From positions 26,061 to 90,060 of the forward strand of contig BJGV01000004.1 in assembly GCA_014190895.1 (NCBI GenBank): a stretch of DNA of 64,000 nucleotides, written 5' to 3'. Source of the stretch: Nitrosomonadaceae bacterium (lineage in GTDB: Bacteria; Pseudomonadota; Gammaproteobacteria; Burkholderiales; Nitrosomonadaceae). Position numbers and translations under genes: made by a program. This document shows, piece after piece, positions 1 to 9,671 of the stretch. Below the pieces are notes generated by a model. The model was not told where the DNA came from. It worked only from the letters and a program-made list of their open reading frames with translations, and did no database searches. Numbering within the stretch: the stretch's first letter is position 1; each line of letters opens with the position of its first letter.

Positions 1-285
1 GCACACCTCCCCGGGATGATCGCCGCCAAAACTACCCTGCCGGTGCTGGGTGTACCGGTTACTTCCAAGCAATTGCAAAGCCTCGATTCTCTTCTTTCCA
101 TCGTGCAGATGCCCAAAGGTATTCCCGTCGCCACTTTCGCTATCGGCGAGGCGGGGGCGGCAAACGCCGGTTTGTTTGCTATTGCCCTGCTCGCGCTCTC
201 CGATCCGACGATGGCCGAGCAGCTTGAGGCCTTTCGCAAAATGCAGGCAGAAAAGGTCAAGGCGATGACGCTTCCAAAATTATGA
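1..285 (+). CDS. purE: PurE, N5-carboxyaminoimidazole ribonucleotide mutase, 5'-truncated by window edge
   Basis: Frame open from base 1: [60 protein letters not shown], typical PurE C-terminal half; GC-rich. Confidence 0.93.
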   Translation, partial: AHLPGMIAAKTTLPVLGVPVTSKQLQSLDSLLSIVQMPKGIPVATFAIGEAGAANAGLFAIALLALSDPTMAEQLEAFRKMQAEKVKAMTLPKL

Positions 286-1451
286 GCATCATGCCAGGAG
301 CGATGCTAGGCCTCCTGGGCGGCGGCCAGCTGGGGCGCATGTTCACCATGGCGGCGCAAAGCATGGGCTACCGCATCACTGTGCTGGATCCGGCTAATAA
401 CAGCCCCGCAGGCAACGTGGCCGACCGGCATTTGCGAGCCGATTACCTTGATAGCTACGCTTTACGTGAGCTGGCCTCCACCTGCACTGGTATTACCACC
501 GAATTCGAAAACGTGCCGGCGGAGTCGCTTAAAATTCTGACTGAACATTGTGTCGTCAGCCCCCCTGCGGGCAGCGTGGCCATCACCCAGGATCGCATTC
601 TGGAGAAAAAGTTTCTAGTGGCCAATGGTTTTGCGGTTACACCGTTTGCAGTGGTCCAGAACTCCAGTGAAATGCTGTCGCAAACGCATCCGGAGCTGTT
701 TCCAGGCATTCTCAAAGTAAGCCGCCTCGGTTACGACGGCAAGGGTCAGGCGCGGATCGACAACGCGGCGAAACTTGATGCGGCATTCGCCGACATGAAG
801 CGGGAGCCATGCGTACTGGAACAATTGCTGCTGCTGGATAACGAAGTTTCGGTCGTGGTGGCGCGTGGATTTGATGGTGAGGTAGTTGCATTCCTAGCAG
901 CGGAAAACCATCATCGCCACGGCATTCTTGATGTCAGCATCGTCCCCGCCAGAGTATCCCCGGCGATTGTCCGGGATGCATGCGACACCGCGATCCGAGT
1001 TGCCGAGAAGCTCGACTACCACGGCGTATTATGCGTGGAATTTTTTGTACTGGCCGATGGCCGCCTGTTGGTAAACGAGATCGCGCCACGCCCGCATAAC
1101 AGTGGTCATTACACGCTGGATGCGTGCGTTACTTCCCAGTTCGAACAACAAGTGCGAGTACTCTGTGGCCTGCCGCTGGGTGCCACCGCAATGCAGGGAG
1201 CGGCGGTGATGGTAAATTTGCTGGGCGATTTGTGGCGGCGGGGAGAACCGAAATGGAAAGAGGTGTTGCGGCATCCCCATGTCAAACTGCACTTATACGG
1301 CAAGCTCGATGCCCGGCCTGGAAGAAAAATGGGTCACTACACCGTGCTCGCCGGAACCACTGAAGCTGCGTTGCGGCTGGCGCTGGAAATCAAGCTGTCG
1401 CTAGCAGCTTGTCGGACTTCTCGCATTAAAAAACCACTAAAAATCTCCTGA
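282..1451 (+). CDS. purK: PurK, N5-carboxyaminoimidazole ribonucleotide synthase; GC-rich with AT-rich terminal codons
   Basis: [15 protein letters not shown]-grasp start, [21 protein letters not shown]; overlaps purE stop by 4 bp. Confidence 0.93.
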   Translation: MSIMPGAMLGLLGGGQLGRMFTMAAQSMGYRITVLDPANNSPAGNVADRHLRADYLDSYALRELASTCTGITTEFENVPAESLKILTEHCVVSPPAGSVAITQDRILEKKFLVANGFAVTPFAVVQNSSEMLSQTHPELFPGILKVSRLGYDGKGQARIDNAAKLDAAFADMKREPCVLEQLLLLDNEVSVVVARGFDGEVVAFLAAENHHRHGILDVSIVPARVSPAIVRDACDTAIRVAEKLDYHGVLCVEFFVLADGRLLVNEIAPRPHNSGHYTLDACVTSQFEQQVRVLCGLPLGATAMQGAAVMVNLLGDLWRRGEPKWKEVLRHPHVKLHLYGKLDARPGRKMGHYTVLAGTTEAALRLALEIKLSLAACRTSRIKKPLKIS

Positions 1452-1565
1452 ATTAGCATTGTTAATATGATATAACTCGCGTTAAATCATACTGTTAAGC
1501 TACTTTCGACATGAGCTGATTCAAGCCGATCAAACGCGACATGAACTGCCTGTTCCCGCCTTTAA

Positions 1566-1706
1566 CCCAGAGAGAATGCTAAAAGGATTATCTTTGAATA
1601 CATTGAAGTGTTTTATAATCGCATTCGGCGACATGCAAGAATTGGCAATCAAATGCCTACTGACTTCGCCAATATGTATTACATTAACAATCAAATTGTT
1701 GCATAA
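1566..1706 (+). pseudogene. IS3-family transposase (OrfB C-terminus) remnant
   Basis: In-frame PRENAKRIIFEYIEVFYNRIRRHARIGNQMPTDFANMYYINNQIVA*, matching the FEYIEVFYNRxRRHxxLGxxxPxxF C-terminal motif of IS3-type OrfB; no complete transposase ORF. Confidence 0.72.
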
Positions 1707-1743
1707 TTATGATGACTTGCCCGTCCACTAAATCGGGTCTAGC

Positions 1744-1839
1744 TCACTATCCGATCCAATCATAGCTCACCAACTTAAAATTTTCCGTGAACAACAAGTG
1801 GAAAAAGTTAAAGCGATGACTCTTCCTATACTTGGATAA
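1744..1839 (+). pseudogene. C-terminal stump of a second, AT-rich purE
   Basis: [31 protein letters not shown] aligns with [30 protein letters not shown] of the intact purE; in-frame stop at 1729. Confidence 0.85.
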
Positions 1840-1846
1840 ACACAAC

Positions 1847-2740
1847 ATGAATTTATCTGAAACAACATTACTCGAGTCTAGTCTCACTAGCTTAGAATTC
1901 TTGCACCGTGGCAAGGTGCGTGATATTTACGCAATTGATCAGGATAAATTACTAATTATTCAGACTGACAGACTATCGGCATTTGATATGATTTTACCAA
2001 CACCAGTACCCGGCAAGGGCAGAATACTAACTGCTATGTCTAACTTCTGGTTCAATAAACTCAATCACATTATTCCTAATCACCTCACTGACCTATTACC
2101 CGAGTCGATGGTAACATCTGCAGAGCGGGATCAAGTGACCAAACGAGCATTTGTAGTAAAACGACTGAAACCGTTACCAATAGAAGCTATTGTGCGAGGC
2201 TATGTAGTTGGTTCTGGATGGAAAGATTATCAAAGAACCGGTATGATAGGCGGCATTAAACTCCCAGCTAAATTACAAGAAGCAGAAAAATTACCAGATG
2301 GAGCAATCTTCACACCTTCCACTAAGGCAGCCATGGGGGCTCATGATGAAAATATTACTTTTGCCGAAGCAGGGAAGCTCTTAGGATATGATTTAGCTTT
2401 ACAGATTCAAAATAAGGCTCTTGCTCTCTACACCGAAGCAGCCGATTATGCTGCAAAAAAAGGAATTATCATCGCCGATACTAAATTTGAATTTGGCCAA
2501 GATAATACGGGGAAACTCTATCTCATTGATGAAGTACTAACCCCTGACTCATCTCGTTTTTGGCCAATTGACCAGTATGTCTCTGGAAAAAATCCACCCA
2601 GTTATGATAAACAATTTGTGCGGGACTGGCTAGAAACTCAAGACTGGAACAAGCAAGCTCCCGCTCCAGCATTACCTCCGGATATCCTTGCTAAAACATC
2701 TGAAAAATATCAAGAGGCTTTAAAAAAATTGATAGGGTAA
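1847..2740 (+). CDS. purC: Phosphoribosylaminoimidazole-succinocarboxamide synthase
   Basis: [42 protein letters not shown] 1847 preferred over TTG 1832. Confidence 0.95.
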   Translation: MNLSETTLLESSLTSLEFLHRGKVRDIYAIDQDKLLIIQTDRLSAFDMILPTPVPGKGRILTAMSNFWFNKLNHIIPNHLTDLLPESMVTSAERDQVTKRAFVVKRLKPLPIEAIVRGYVVGSGWKDYQRTGMIGGIKLPAKLQEAEKLPDGAIFTPSTKAAMGAHDENITFAEAGKLLGYDLALQIQNKALALYTEAADYAAKKGIIIADTKFEFGQDNTGKLYLIDEVLTPDSSRFWPIDQYVSGKNPPSYDKQFVRDWLETQDWNKQAPAPALPPDILAKTSEKYQEALKKLIG

Positions 2741-2751
2741 TAAACTTATTA

Positions 2752-3549
2752 CTATAAAATTCCAATTAACATCTTAGTTCCCAGTGAATAAAGTAACAAT
2801 ACAAAAATATTCTTAATCATTTTAGTCGGCATAATGTGTACAGTTCTTGCACCCAAAGATGCTGTCAATATACTGGCTATACCCATCCATCCGAGTGCCG
2901 GTAAATAAACATAACCAAGACTATATTCCGGTAGCGCTTGGGATTGAAGCATGCCATTAACAACGTAGCCAATTGTCCCTGCTAAGGCAATAGGAAGACC
3001 CATTGCAGCTGCAGTACCGATAGCATGCTGTAGTTTGACATTGCAAAGAGAGAGAAATGGAACGGTTAGCAGACCCCCGCCAATAGCAACTAGACTAGAA
3101 ATTCCCCCGATTAGATTACCGGCTATAAACATCTTTATCTTATGCGTAAAATTATAGTTTGATCCAGGGACTATCCCAAATAATAATTGAGTGGCAGCGC
3201 AATAGGTAAACACAATAAAAATAATACTAAGGAACTTAGTAGAAATAACTCCTGCCAGTGTTGCACCACTCAATGCACCAATAATAGTACCAGGTGTCAT
3301 ATTCTTTACTATCAACCAATTTACTGCGCCATGGGCATGATGGGTACGTAGACTGGCAATAGAACTAAAAAAAATTGCTGCCATGGAGGTACCGAGAGCC
3401 AGATGCAGAATGTGATCGGGCGGGAAATTCTGAGCACCGAAAATAAGAGTTAATATCGGCACCATAATGAGTCCGCCGCCAATACCCAACAAGCCAGCAA
3501 AGAAGCCAACAATAGAACCTAGAAATAAATAACCTAACCACCATTCCAT
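2752..3549 (-). CDS. TauE/SafE-family membrane permease
   Basis: GxxxGFFAGLLGIGGGLIMVPIL and repeated GGGLLTVPFL motifs; multi-TM. Confidence 0.85.
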   Translation of the reverse strand: MEWWLGYLFLGSIVGFFAGLLGIGGGLIMVPILTLIFGAQNFPPDHILHLALGTSMAAIFFSSIASLRTHHAHGAVNWLIVKNMTPGTIIGALSGATLAGVISTKFLSIIFIVFTYCAATQLLFGIVPGSNYNFTHKIKMFIAGNLIGGISSLVAIGGGLLTVPFLSLCNVKLQHAIGTAAAMGLPIALAGTIGYVVNGMLQSQALPEYSLGYVYLPALGWMGIASILTASLGARTVHIMPTKMIKNIFVLLLYSLGTKMLIGIL

Positions 3550-3637
3550 GCTGTGTTTTACTTACTAAGATTAATATTAGTGCTGGTATTTATTACGCTG
3601 ACTAAATTAAAAAAATTGATCAGTTGCGAATAAATTG

Positions 3638-4093
3638 CTATAAAATTTCTAGGATGAATTTCCATTCAGTTGGATCTAACGGCGTGATAGATAAACGATT
3701 GCCTACTTGAAGAATGCGCATATTAATTAGATCCGGATATCCACGCAGCTCTTTGATGCCGATCTCACGAGTTTTTTTAACAAACCTTACATCTACGTTA
3801 AACCAGCGTGGGTTTATCGTTGTAGCTTTTGGGTCAAAATATTTACTACTAGAATCGAATTGAGTGCTGTCAGGATATGCGAGCTTACATACTTCTACAA
3901 TCCCAGCGATACCTGGTTTCTTGCAACTTGAATGATAAAAAAATATCTGATCGCCAACTCGCATTTGATCGCGCATAAAATTACGTGCCTGATAATTACG
4001 TATTCCGTACCATGCAATAGTCTGTTGTGACATCATTGCTAGACTGTCAATACTCACATCCGATGGCTCAGATTTTATCAACCAATAACGCAT
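3638..4093 (-). CDS. EVE domain-containing protein
   Basis: MRYWLIKSEPSDVSIDSL...WYGIRNYQARNFMRDQMRVGDQIFFYHSSC. Confidence 0.9.
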   Translation of the reverse strand: MRYWLIKSEPSDVSIDSLAMMSQQTIAWYGIRNYQARNFMRDQMRVGDQIFFYHSSCKKPGIAGIVEVCKLAYPDSTQFDSSSKYFDPKATTINPRWFNVDVRFVKKTREIGIKELRGYPDLINMRILQVGNRLSITPLDPTEWKFILEIL

Positions 4094-4236
4094 ATCAGGT
4101 TCTTCTTACACAGAAAAATTAAATACATTTATTTGCTTACAACACAAAAATTTATTGACCTCAATATTTCTTGAGCATTTCATATTACAAATAATATCGA
4201 AGAGAAGATATTGAGATCCCAATAATGTTAAGAAAC

Positions 4237-4638
4237 TCATATGCACTCACCTCTGGTATCTTGACTAAAAATATTAATCCATCTAGCGTCACGATGTTCC
4301 CAAATTGAGGTAATGTGGTAAAAACAATGGCTTCTATTGTGCTGATTACCAATGGGAATCATAATAGCTGAGTAAGTCAAACTCACAATCTTTTCACCAA
4401 GACAGAGCAACCGAGGATTTTTTATCTGGTACTCAGAAATTATAGGGCCATTCAAAAGTTTACTAACATGCTCCTCTTTGGTGCTGAAACCAGTTTCATA
4501 AACACCTAAAAAATCATCCGAGAGGAGACGTGCATCGGCTTCACTATCACCATTCTTTAAAGCTTCCCAGACTTCTCGCTCTAACTCAACAAAAAAATTT
4601 AAGTTATTCTTTAAATCAGTGCTTACGATATTTAACAT
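4237..4638 (-). CDS. SnoaL/DUF4440-like (NTF2 fold) protein
   Basis: ELEREVWEALKNGDSEADARLLSDDFLGVYETGFSTKEEHV pattern. Confidence 0.6.
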   Translation of the reverse strand: MLNIVSTDLKNNLNFFVELEREVWEALKNGDSEADARLLSDDFLGVYETGFSTKEEHVSKLLNGPIISEYQIKNPRLLCLGEKIVSLTYSAIMIPIGNQHNRSHCFYHITSIWEHRDARWINIFSQDTRGECI

Positions 4639-4771
4639 TTATCGGCAGACCTTCAGAAAGTAAACCAGCAAATGACATCATTTTTTAATACCCCTTGCGG
4701 CATAATATATTTCTAAAGCGGTTAATTTATTAATTATATATGCGATTTTTACACCACAGATCGACTAGGCT

Positions 4772-5080
4772 TTAGAATAACTTTTCCTGTTCCGGTATTA
4801 CTGCATCAAGTGTCGCTTGCATACGATTAATCCGGTGCTTAAATTCTCTAATATCAATCCCTCCCCTAACTTTCACGGCCAGAAGTTCCTGAGTGATATT
4901 TAGCGCCGCTACAATAGCAATGCGCTCAAGACCCATAACTTTTCCATTATTCTTAATTTCACACATTTTCTGATCGAGATAAGCTGCAGACTGCAATAAT
5001 TCTTCGCGTTCTTCTGGGGAACAAGTGAAATGAAATTCACGGCCCATAATCGCAATGTCTACAGTTTTGCTAATGCTCAT
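4772..5080 (-). CDS. zapA: Cell division protein ZapA
   Basis: VDIAIMGREFHFTCSPEEREELLQSAAYLDQKMCEI...RIAIVAALNITQELL. Confidence 0.88.
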   Translation of the reverse strand: MSISKTVDIAIMGREFHFTCSPEEREELLQSAAYLDQKMCEIKNNGKVMGLERIAIVAALNITQELLAVKVRGGIDIREFKHRINRMQATLDAVIPEQEKLF

Positions 5081-5277
5081 GTTTCATTCCTTGGAATTTC
5101 TGTCAGGAGGATTTCTAAACGATTAATGGCAGCATCCATTTTTCCTGATAAACGTGTATTTTCGCTAATGACAACGGCCAATTGTTGACGCAGTTGAATA
5201 TTTTCAGATTGCTGGCATTGACACAATTTTACAAATTGAGTAATTTTTTCTTCTAAAGATTTCAGTTCTGTCTCCAT
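5077..5277 (-). CDS. ZapB-like / TIGR02449-type small coiled-coil protein upstream of zapA
   Basis: 66-aa coiled coil overlapping zapA by 4 bp. Confidence 0.65.
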   Translation of the reverse strand: METELKSLEEKITQFVKLCQCQQSENIQLRQQLAVVISENTRLSGKMDAAINRLEILLTEIPRNET

Positions 5278-5365
5278 CGATTCACTATAATTTGAAAATC
5301 CCTATTAGGTCAACTGATAATAAAATATCCTTGCTATATACGATGAATTTGGATATTCTCCTATC

Positions 5366-5545
5366 GTATTTGAGGTGCTGTGATTGCTTGTTGCAATCAA
5401 GTTAAACGGGAACTAGGTGTATATACCTAGGCTGCCCCCGCAACGGTGAGTAAGTGTGGACATGTCTGTTTGTACCACTGTGAATTCTCCAATTCATGGG
5501 AAGGTGGTATGTCAAATCTTACGAGCCCGGATACCGGCCTTAAAT
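5366..5545 (+). promoter_or_regulatory. Cobalamin (AdoCbl) riboswitch
   Basis: Conserved segments aagttaaacgggaac...ctgcccccgcaacggtgagtaagt...cgagcccggataccggcct directly upstream of a TonB receptor. Confidence 0.92.
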
Positions 5546-5683
5546 CTAGACGGAAATATCACGTGGGGTGATAGGCCGGATGATGATTTATGGACGCAAT
5601 ATATCCAATTTCTCTCTAAGCTTTTCCCTTGATAATTCCATTATATCGATAAGTAGCAACACATCACCTCAAGAAAAATTTAA

Positions 5684-7753
5684 ATGCAGTCTTTTCGTCA
5701 GATTGTCTGCTCGCTTCTGATTATTTTTTTCACCCCCATCTACTTATGGGCAGATGATTCTTCTAATAATCAACTTAGCGAAGTTACTGTTACTGCAACG
5801 CGTTTTGAGCGACGCATCCAAACGCTCCCGATGAGCATCTCTGTCATTAACAGTCAGCATATAAAAGATAGTGCTGCGACAACTCTACCAGAACTTTTAC
5901 AACAACTAGCTGGAGTGCATACCCGTAATATAGATGGTAGCCCAGACTCACAAATAGATTTGCGTGGATTTGGTATGACTGGCAATCAAAATACATTAGT
6001 ACTACTTGATGGTCAGCGTATAAATGAAATGGAGATGGTTGGTATTCGTTGGTCAACTATTCCGCTAAGTTCAATTAAACGCATTGAGGTGCTACGTGGA
6101 GAAGGTGCGGTAACTTATGGTAGTGGTGCAACGGGGGGTGTAATTAATATTATCACGCATGCTGCCGTCCCTAATAAGGTGTCTAGTAATGCTGGGTTCT
6201 CTTATGGAAGCTATAGAGGGACTGAATTTAACGGCGCACTAAATGCTGCTGGTGAGAATTTTGGATTGGCATTAATTGCCAGCACACTTGAAACGGATAA
6301 TTACCGAGTTCACAATGCATTAAATCAAAGAAATCTACAAGGTGATCTGCGCTATAAGTTTTCTAATGGTAGTGCAATGTTAAAATTTGGTTTAGATGAT
6401 CAGACATTAGAGTTACCAAGTAATCGAACCGCAACACAGCTAATAAATGATCGCAGAGGGAGTTCAACACCGCGAGATTTCAGTACACGAGAAGGGGCTT
6501 ATGTCACTCTCAGAGGGGAGTATAGTAATAATTTTGCAGACTTTGCTGCTGATTTATCTTTTCGTAAAAATCATCGTACGGCACTTTTTGATGACTATTC
6601 TATAGATTACTATGACGCAAAATCATTCATCAACACATCTTCTGACACGTGGCTATTTAATCCTCGTATTAAATTTCCACTCAAAATTCTGAACGTAGAT
6701 CATGAACTAGTATTAGGGGCTAATCTTGAATGGTGGAACTATCATTCAAAACGCTTTACTGGATCGGAAACAATTCCGGGAGCAGAGTCTGCCGATACTC
6801 TGCAAGCTAATATATTATCAGGACAACAAAATCAAGCACTTTACTTACAACACACTGTCACCCTGCCTTCAAATACGATTATTACCTCAGGAGGTCGAAT
6901 ACAGTCAGCACAAAGCAAAGCTGATGATCACTCTAATTCGGAAACTTATGCCAGAGATCGACAAAAACGCACCTTGTATGCTTATGACGCAGGAGTGCGT
7001 CAGCCTTTTGGATCCAATCTCTCACTATATAGCAGGTATGCTCATAGTTTTAGGTTGGCTACAGTGGATGAAATTTATAATCAATACGGTGGCCAGGGAT
7101 ATGATTCTATAATTCAATTGCTTGAACCACAGACTGCTGATACAGGGGAGCTTGGAATAGAGTATAGAAAGAATACGTTGCGCGTGCGAACATCATTCTA
7201 TCGAACTAGCCTTAACAATGAAATTAGTTATATGAACATTAATCAAGGGGCTGGGTTTTTCTCTGCCAACACGAATCTTCCTCCCACTCGACGTCAAGGC
7301 GTTGAATTTGAGAGCTCTTGGTCACCTATCGAAAAACTTGATCTATTTAGTAACTATACTTATACCGACGCACGTTTTCGCGAAGGACTCTTCGGTGGCG
7401 TGGATGTTTCTAATAAAATAATCCCAATGGTGCCACAACACAAAATTTCGGCGGGTGGTGTATTTCGATTGACAACAAAAACACGTTTCTCAGTAGCCAT
7501 GAATTACGTAGGGAAGCAAATATACGATAATGATCAGGCAAATAGCTTCTCTCGCCGTATGCCAGATTACACCACGGTGGATCTTAAACTTGCTCACCAG
7601 ATCACCAATCTGACACTAAGTTTCTCGGCAAACAATCTATTCGATGAAAAATATTATTCGTATGGAATCCGTAATGGCTCAGGAACATCATTTTCTGCGC
7701 TACCGGCACGCGGACGCAATTTTTGGTTCACTATCAAATATCAACTCAATTAA
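5684..7753 (+). CDS. TonB-dependent outer membrane receptor, BtuB-like
   Basis: Signal peptide, TonB box-like LSEVTVTATR, plug domain, C-terminal beta-barrel strand ending NFWFTIKYQLN; under cobalamin riboswitch. Confidence 0.88.
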   Translation: MQSFRQIVCSLLIIFFTPIYLWADDSSNNQLSEVTVTATRFERRIQTLPMSISVINSQHIKDSAATTLPELLQQLAGVHTRNIDGSPDSQIDLRGFGMTGNQNTLVLLDGQRINEMEMVGIRWSTIPLSSIKRIEVLRGEGAVTYGSGATGGVINIITHAAVPNKVSSNAGFSYGSYRGTEFNGALNAAGENFGLALIASTLETDNYRVHNALNQRNLQGDLRYKFSNGSAMLKFGLDDQTLELPSNRTATQLINDRRGSSTPRDFSTREGAYVTLRGEYSNNFADFAADLSFRKNHRTALFDDYSIDYYDAKSFINTSSDTWLFNPRIKFPLKILNVDHELVLGANLEWWNYHSKRFTGSETIPGAESADTLQANILSGQQNQALYLQHTVTLPSNTIITSGGRIQSAQSKADDHSNSETYARDRQKRTLYAYDAGVRQPFGSNLSLYSRYAHSFRLATVDEIYNQYGGQGYDSIIQLLEPQTADTGELGIEYRKNTLRVRTSFYRTSLNNEISYMNINQGAGFFSANTNLPPTRRQGVEFESSWSPIEKLDLFSNYTYTDARFREGLFGGVDVSNKIIPMVPQHKISAGGVFRLTTKTRFSVAMNYVGKQIYDNDQANSFSRRMPDYTTVDLKLAHQITNLTLSFSANNLFDEKYYSYGIRNGSGTSFSALPARGRNFWFTIKYQLN

Positions 7754-7878
7754 GGTTATGTAGCAATTTTGACAGTCATTTGTCTGCTTTAAGAAAATAA
7801 AAAATTAACATTATTCCGTCAAAATTATTTATGGCATTACTTTTTCTTGTTCTCTTCAAACTCTGATATTGTATATTC

Positions 7879-9633
7879 ATGTCAAATATGCGTGCTCCAG
7901 ATAGCTATTGTTCCTTGTTAGCTCTACTAAACTACACCAAGCCTTATTGGAAAGTTTTGACCCTAACACTATTAAGTATGACGTTAATGGCAATCACTGA
8001 ATTAATGTTACCAGTGCTACTAAAAATAATATTTGATGACATTTTTATTCTTAATAACTACGCTTTAATACAATTAATTCCATTAGTTATTCTTACACTA
8101 TTTGCAGTGCATAGCACAGCAAATTATGTTGGCAATTATACAACGTACTGGGTAGGGAATAAATTACTCATTAACCTGTACATCAGAGCATTTGAGAAAC
8201 CATTAACTCTATCTACATACTATTCTACTGACATAATTAATAATCAACTGATTCAAAAATTTACCACTGAAGTGGCTGAGATTAATAAAACTATAGTCGG
8301 CGTAATCACAATATTAATTAAAGATACTCTCACTATTATTGGACTTCTGTTATGGATACTCTATCTGAACTCAGATTTAGCACTCCTAACTTTACTAATA
8401 TTGCCAGTGATCATTCTGGCAACACAACTTATCAATAAGAGACTGTGCATAATTGAGAAGCAGAAACGGGAAACAATTGATGAAAATACCCAAGCGCTGC
8501 AAAAATCAATTGAGAATTATAGAATGACCGTACTATATGGTGGACAGCAGCACGAAATCCTGCATTTTAAGAGTGGCGCCAATCAGCTCTATCGTTTAAT
8601 TATTAAGCAATTTAGTACCAGAGCCTTGGGCACGCTATTCGCACAAGTAATTCTTGCTACTATACTAACAATTACGGCTTATCTTACTATTCAACATGCC
8701 CCCGTTAGCGGAAATACAGCAAGCAATCTCATTTCTTTTATCGTGGCTGCATTAATTCTAATTAAATCATCAAGGCGTTACGCTAATGTAGATCAGTTAC
8801 TGCAATACTTAATAATTACTACCCAAAGTATATTTCTATTATTAAATCGGAGAAAAATACCGGACACAGGACATATTGTAATAGGTCGCACTTACGGAGA
8901 TTTACAATTTGAACAAGTCAATTTCCATCATGCTTCAGAGACAAAAGTTACGTTAGATAATATAACACTGACTATAAAATCTGGCGAAACAGTGGCGATA
9001 GTTGGAACTTATGACCTCAGCAAGATCGCATTAGTTAATATGGTAGGACGCTTCTGCTGTCCTAGTGCCGGCAGAATTTTACTTGATGGTCAGGATTTGG
9101 CAAACATAGAATTAACAAGCTTGCACGCCAATATCAGTCTGGTATCACAAGAGTTTATGCTGCTCAATGACACGATTGCTGCCAATATTGCTTATGGCGC
9201 AATGAATACGGCTGTTGAAGCAAAAATAGTGACCGCAGCACATGCCGCTAATGCAATGGAGTTTATTCGGAAGTTACCCCAAGGTTTGCAAACACTGGTT
9301 GGCAGATATGGTATAGAGCTTACAGAGGGACAGAAAGAACGTATTGCTTTTGCCCGCGCTCTGCTTAAAAATTCTCCCATTTTGATTCTGGATGAAGCAA
9401 TCTTAACAATGGATTTAGATTCTGAATATCATGTGCAGGTAGCCTTAAATACATTAATAAGAGACCGTACTACTCTTATCATTGCCCGCCGTTTATCTAC
9501 TTTAAAAAAAGCTAGCCGTATTATTGTACTGGAGAACGGTAGAATCGTCGAGATCGGTTGTCACCAAGAACTACTTGCACAGAAGGGATTTTACACTCAA
9601 CTCTATCAATCTAGCTTACAACTACCTAAATAA
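7879..9633 (+). CDS. MsbA-like ABC exporter (TMD-NBD) with degenerate NBD
   Basis: Six-TM region plus NBD fold (LILDEA, VSQ, IARRLST); Walker A reads GTYDLSKIA, signature LTEGQ. Confidence 0.85.
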   Translation: MSNMRAPDSYCSLLALLNYTKPYWKVLTLTLLSMTLMAITELMLPVLLKIIFDDIFILNNYALIQLIPLVILTLFAVHSTANYVGNYTTYWVGNKLLINLYIRAFEKPLTLSTYYSTDIINNQLIQKFTTEVAEINKTIVGVITILIKDTLTIIGLLLWILYLNSDLALLTLLILPVIILATQLINKRLCIIEKQKRETIDENTQALQKSIENYRMTVLYGGQQHEILHFKSGANQLYRLIIKQFSTRALGTLFAQVILATILTITAYLTIQHAPVSGNTASNLISFIVAALILIKSSRRYANVDQLLQYLIITTQSIFLLLNRRKIPDTGHIVIGRTYGDLQFEQVNFHHASETKVTLDNITLTIKSGETVAIVGTYDLSKIALVNMVGRFCCPSAGRILLDGQDLANIELTSLHANISLVSQEFMLLNDTIAANIAYGAMNTAVEAKIVTAAHAANAMEFIRKLPQGLQTLVGRYGIELTEGQKERIAFARALLKNSPILILDEAILTMDLDSEYHVQVALNTLIRDRTTLIIARRLSTLKKASRIIVLENGRIVEIGCHQELLAQKGFYTQLYQSSLQLPK

Positions 9634-9671
9634 ACCACGTAATATAATATTACAATTTGAATATTTTTACA

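Noticed and set aside
4639-4771. Possible 6S RNA (ssrS) downstream of zapA
   Set aside because: Gap is only ~133 nt and I could not recognise the 6S closing stem or central bubble
5377-5560. CRISPR or repeat-like structure in the btuB leader
   Set aside because: Inverted repeats there are explained by the cobalamin riboswitch stems
6726-7112. 128-aa ORF inside the BtuB-like receptor gene
   Set aside because: Alternative-frame shadow ORF within a clear TonB receptor CDS
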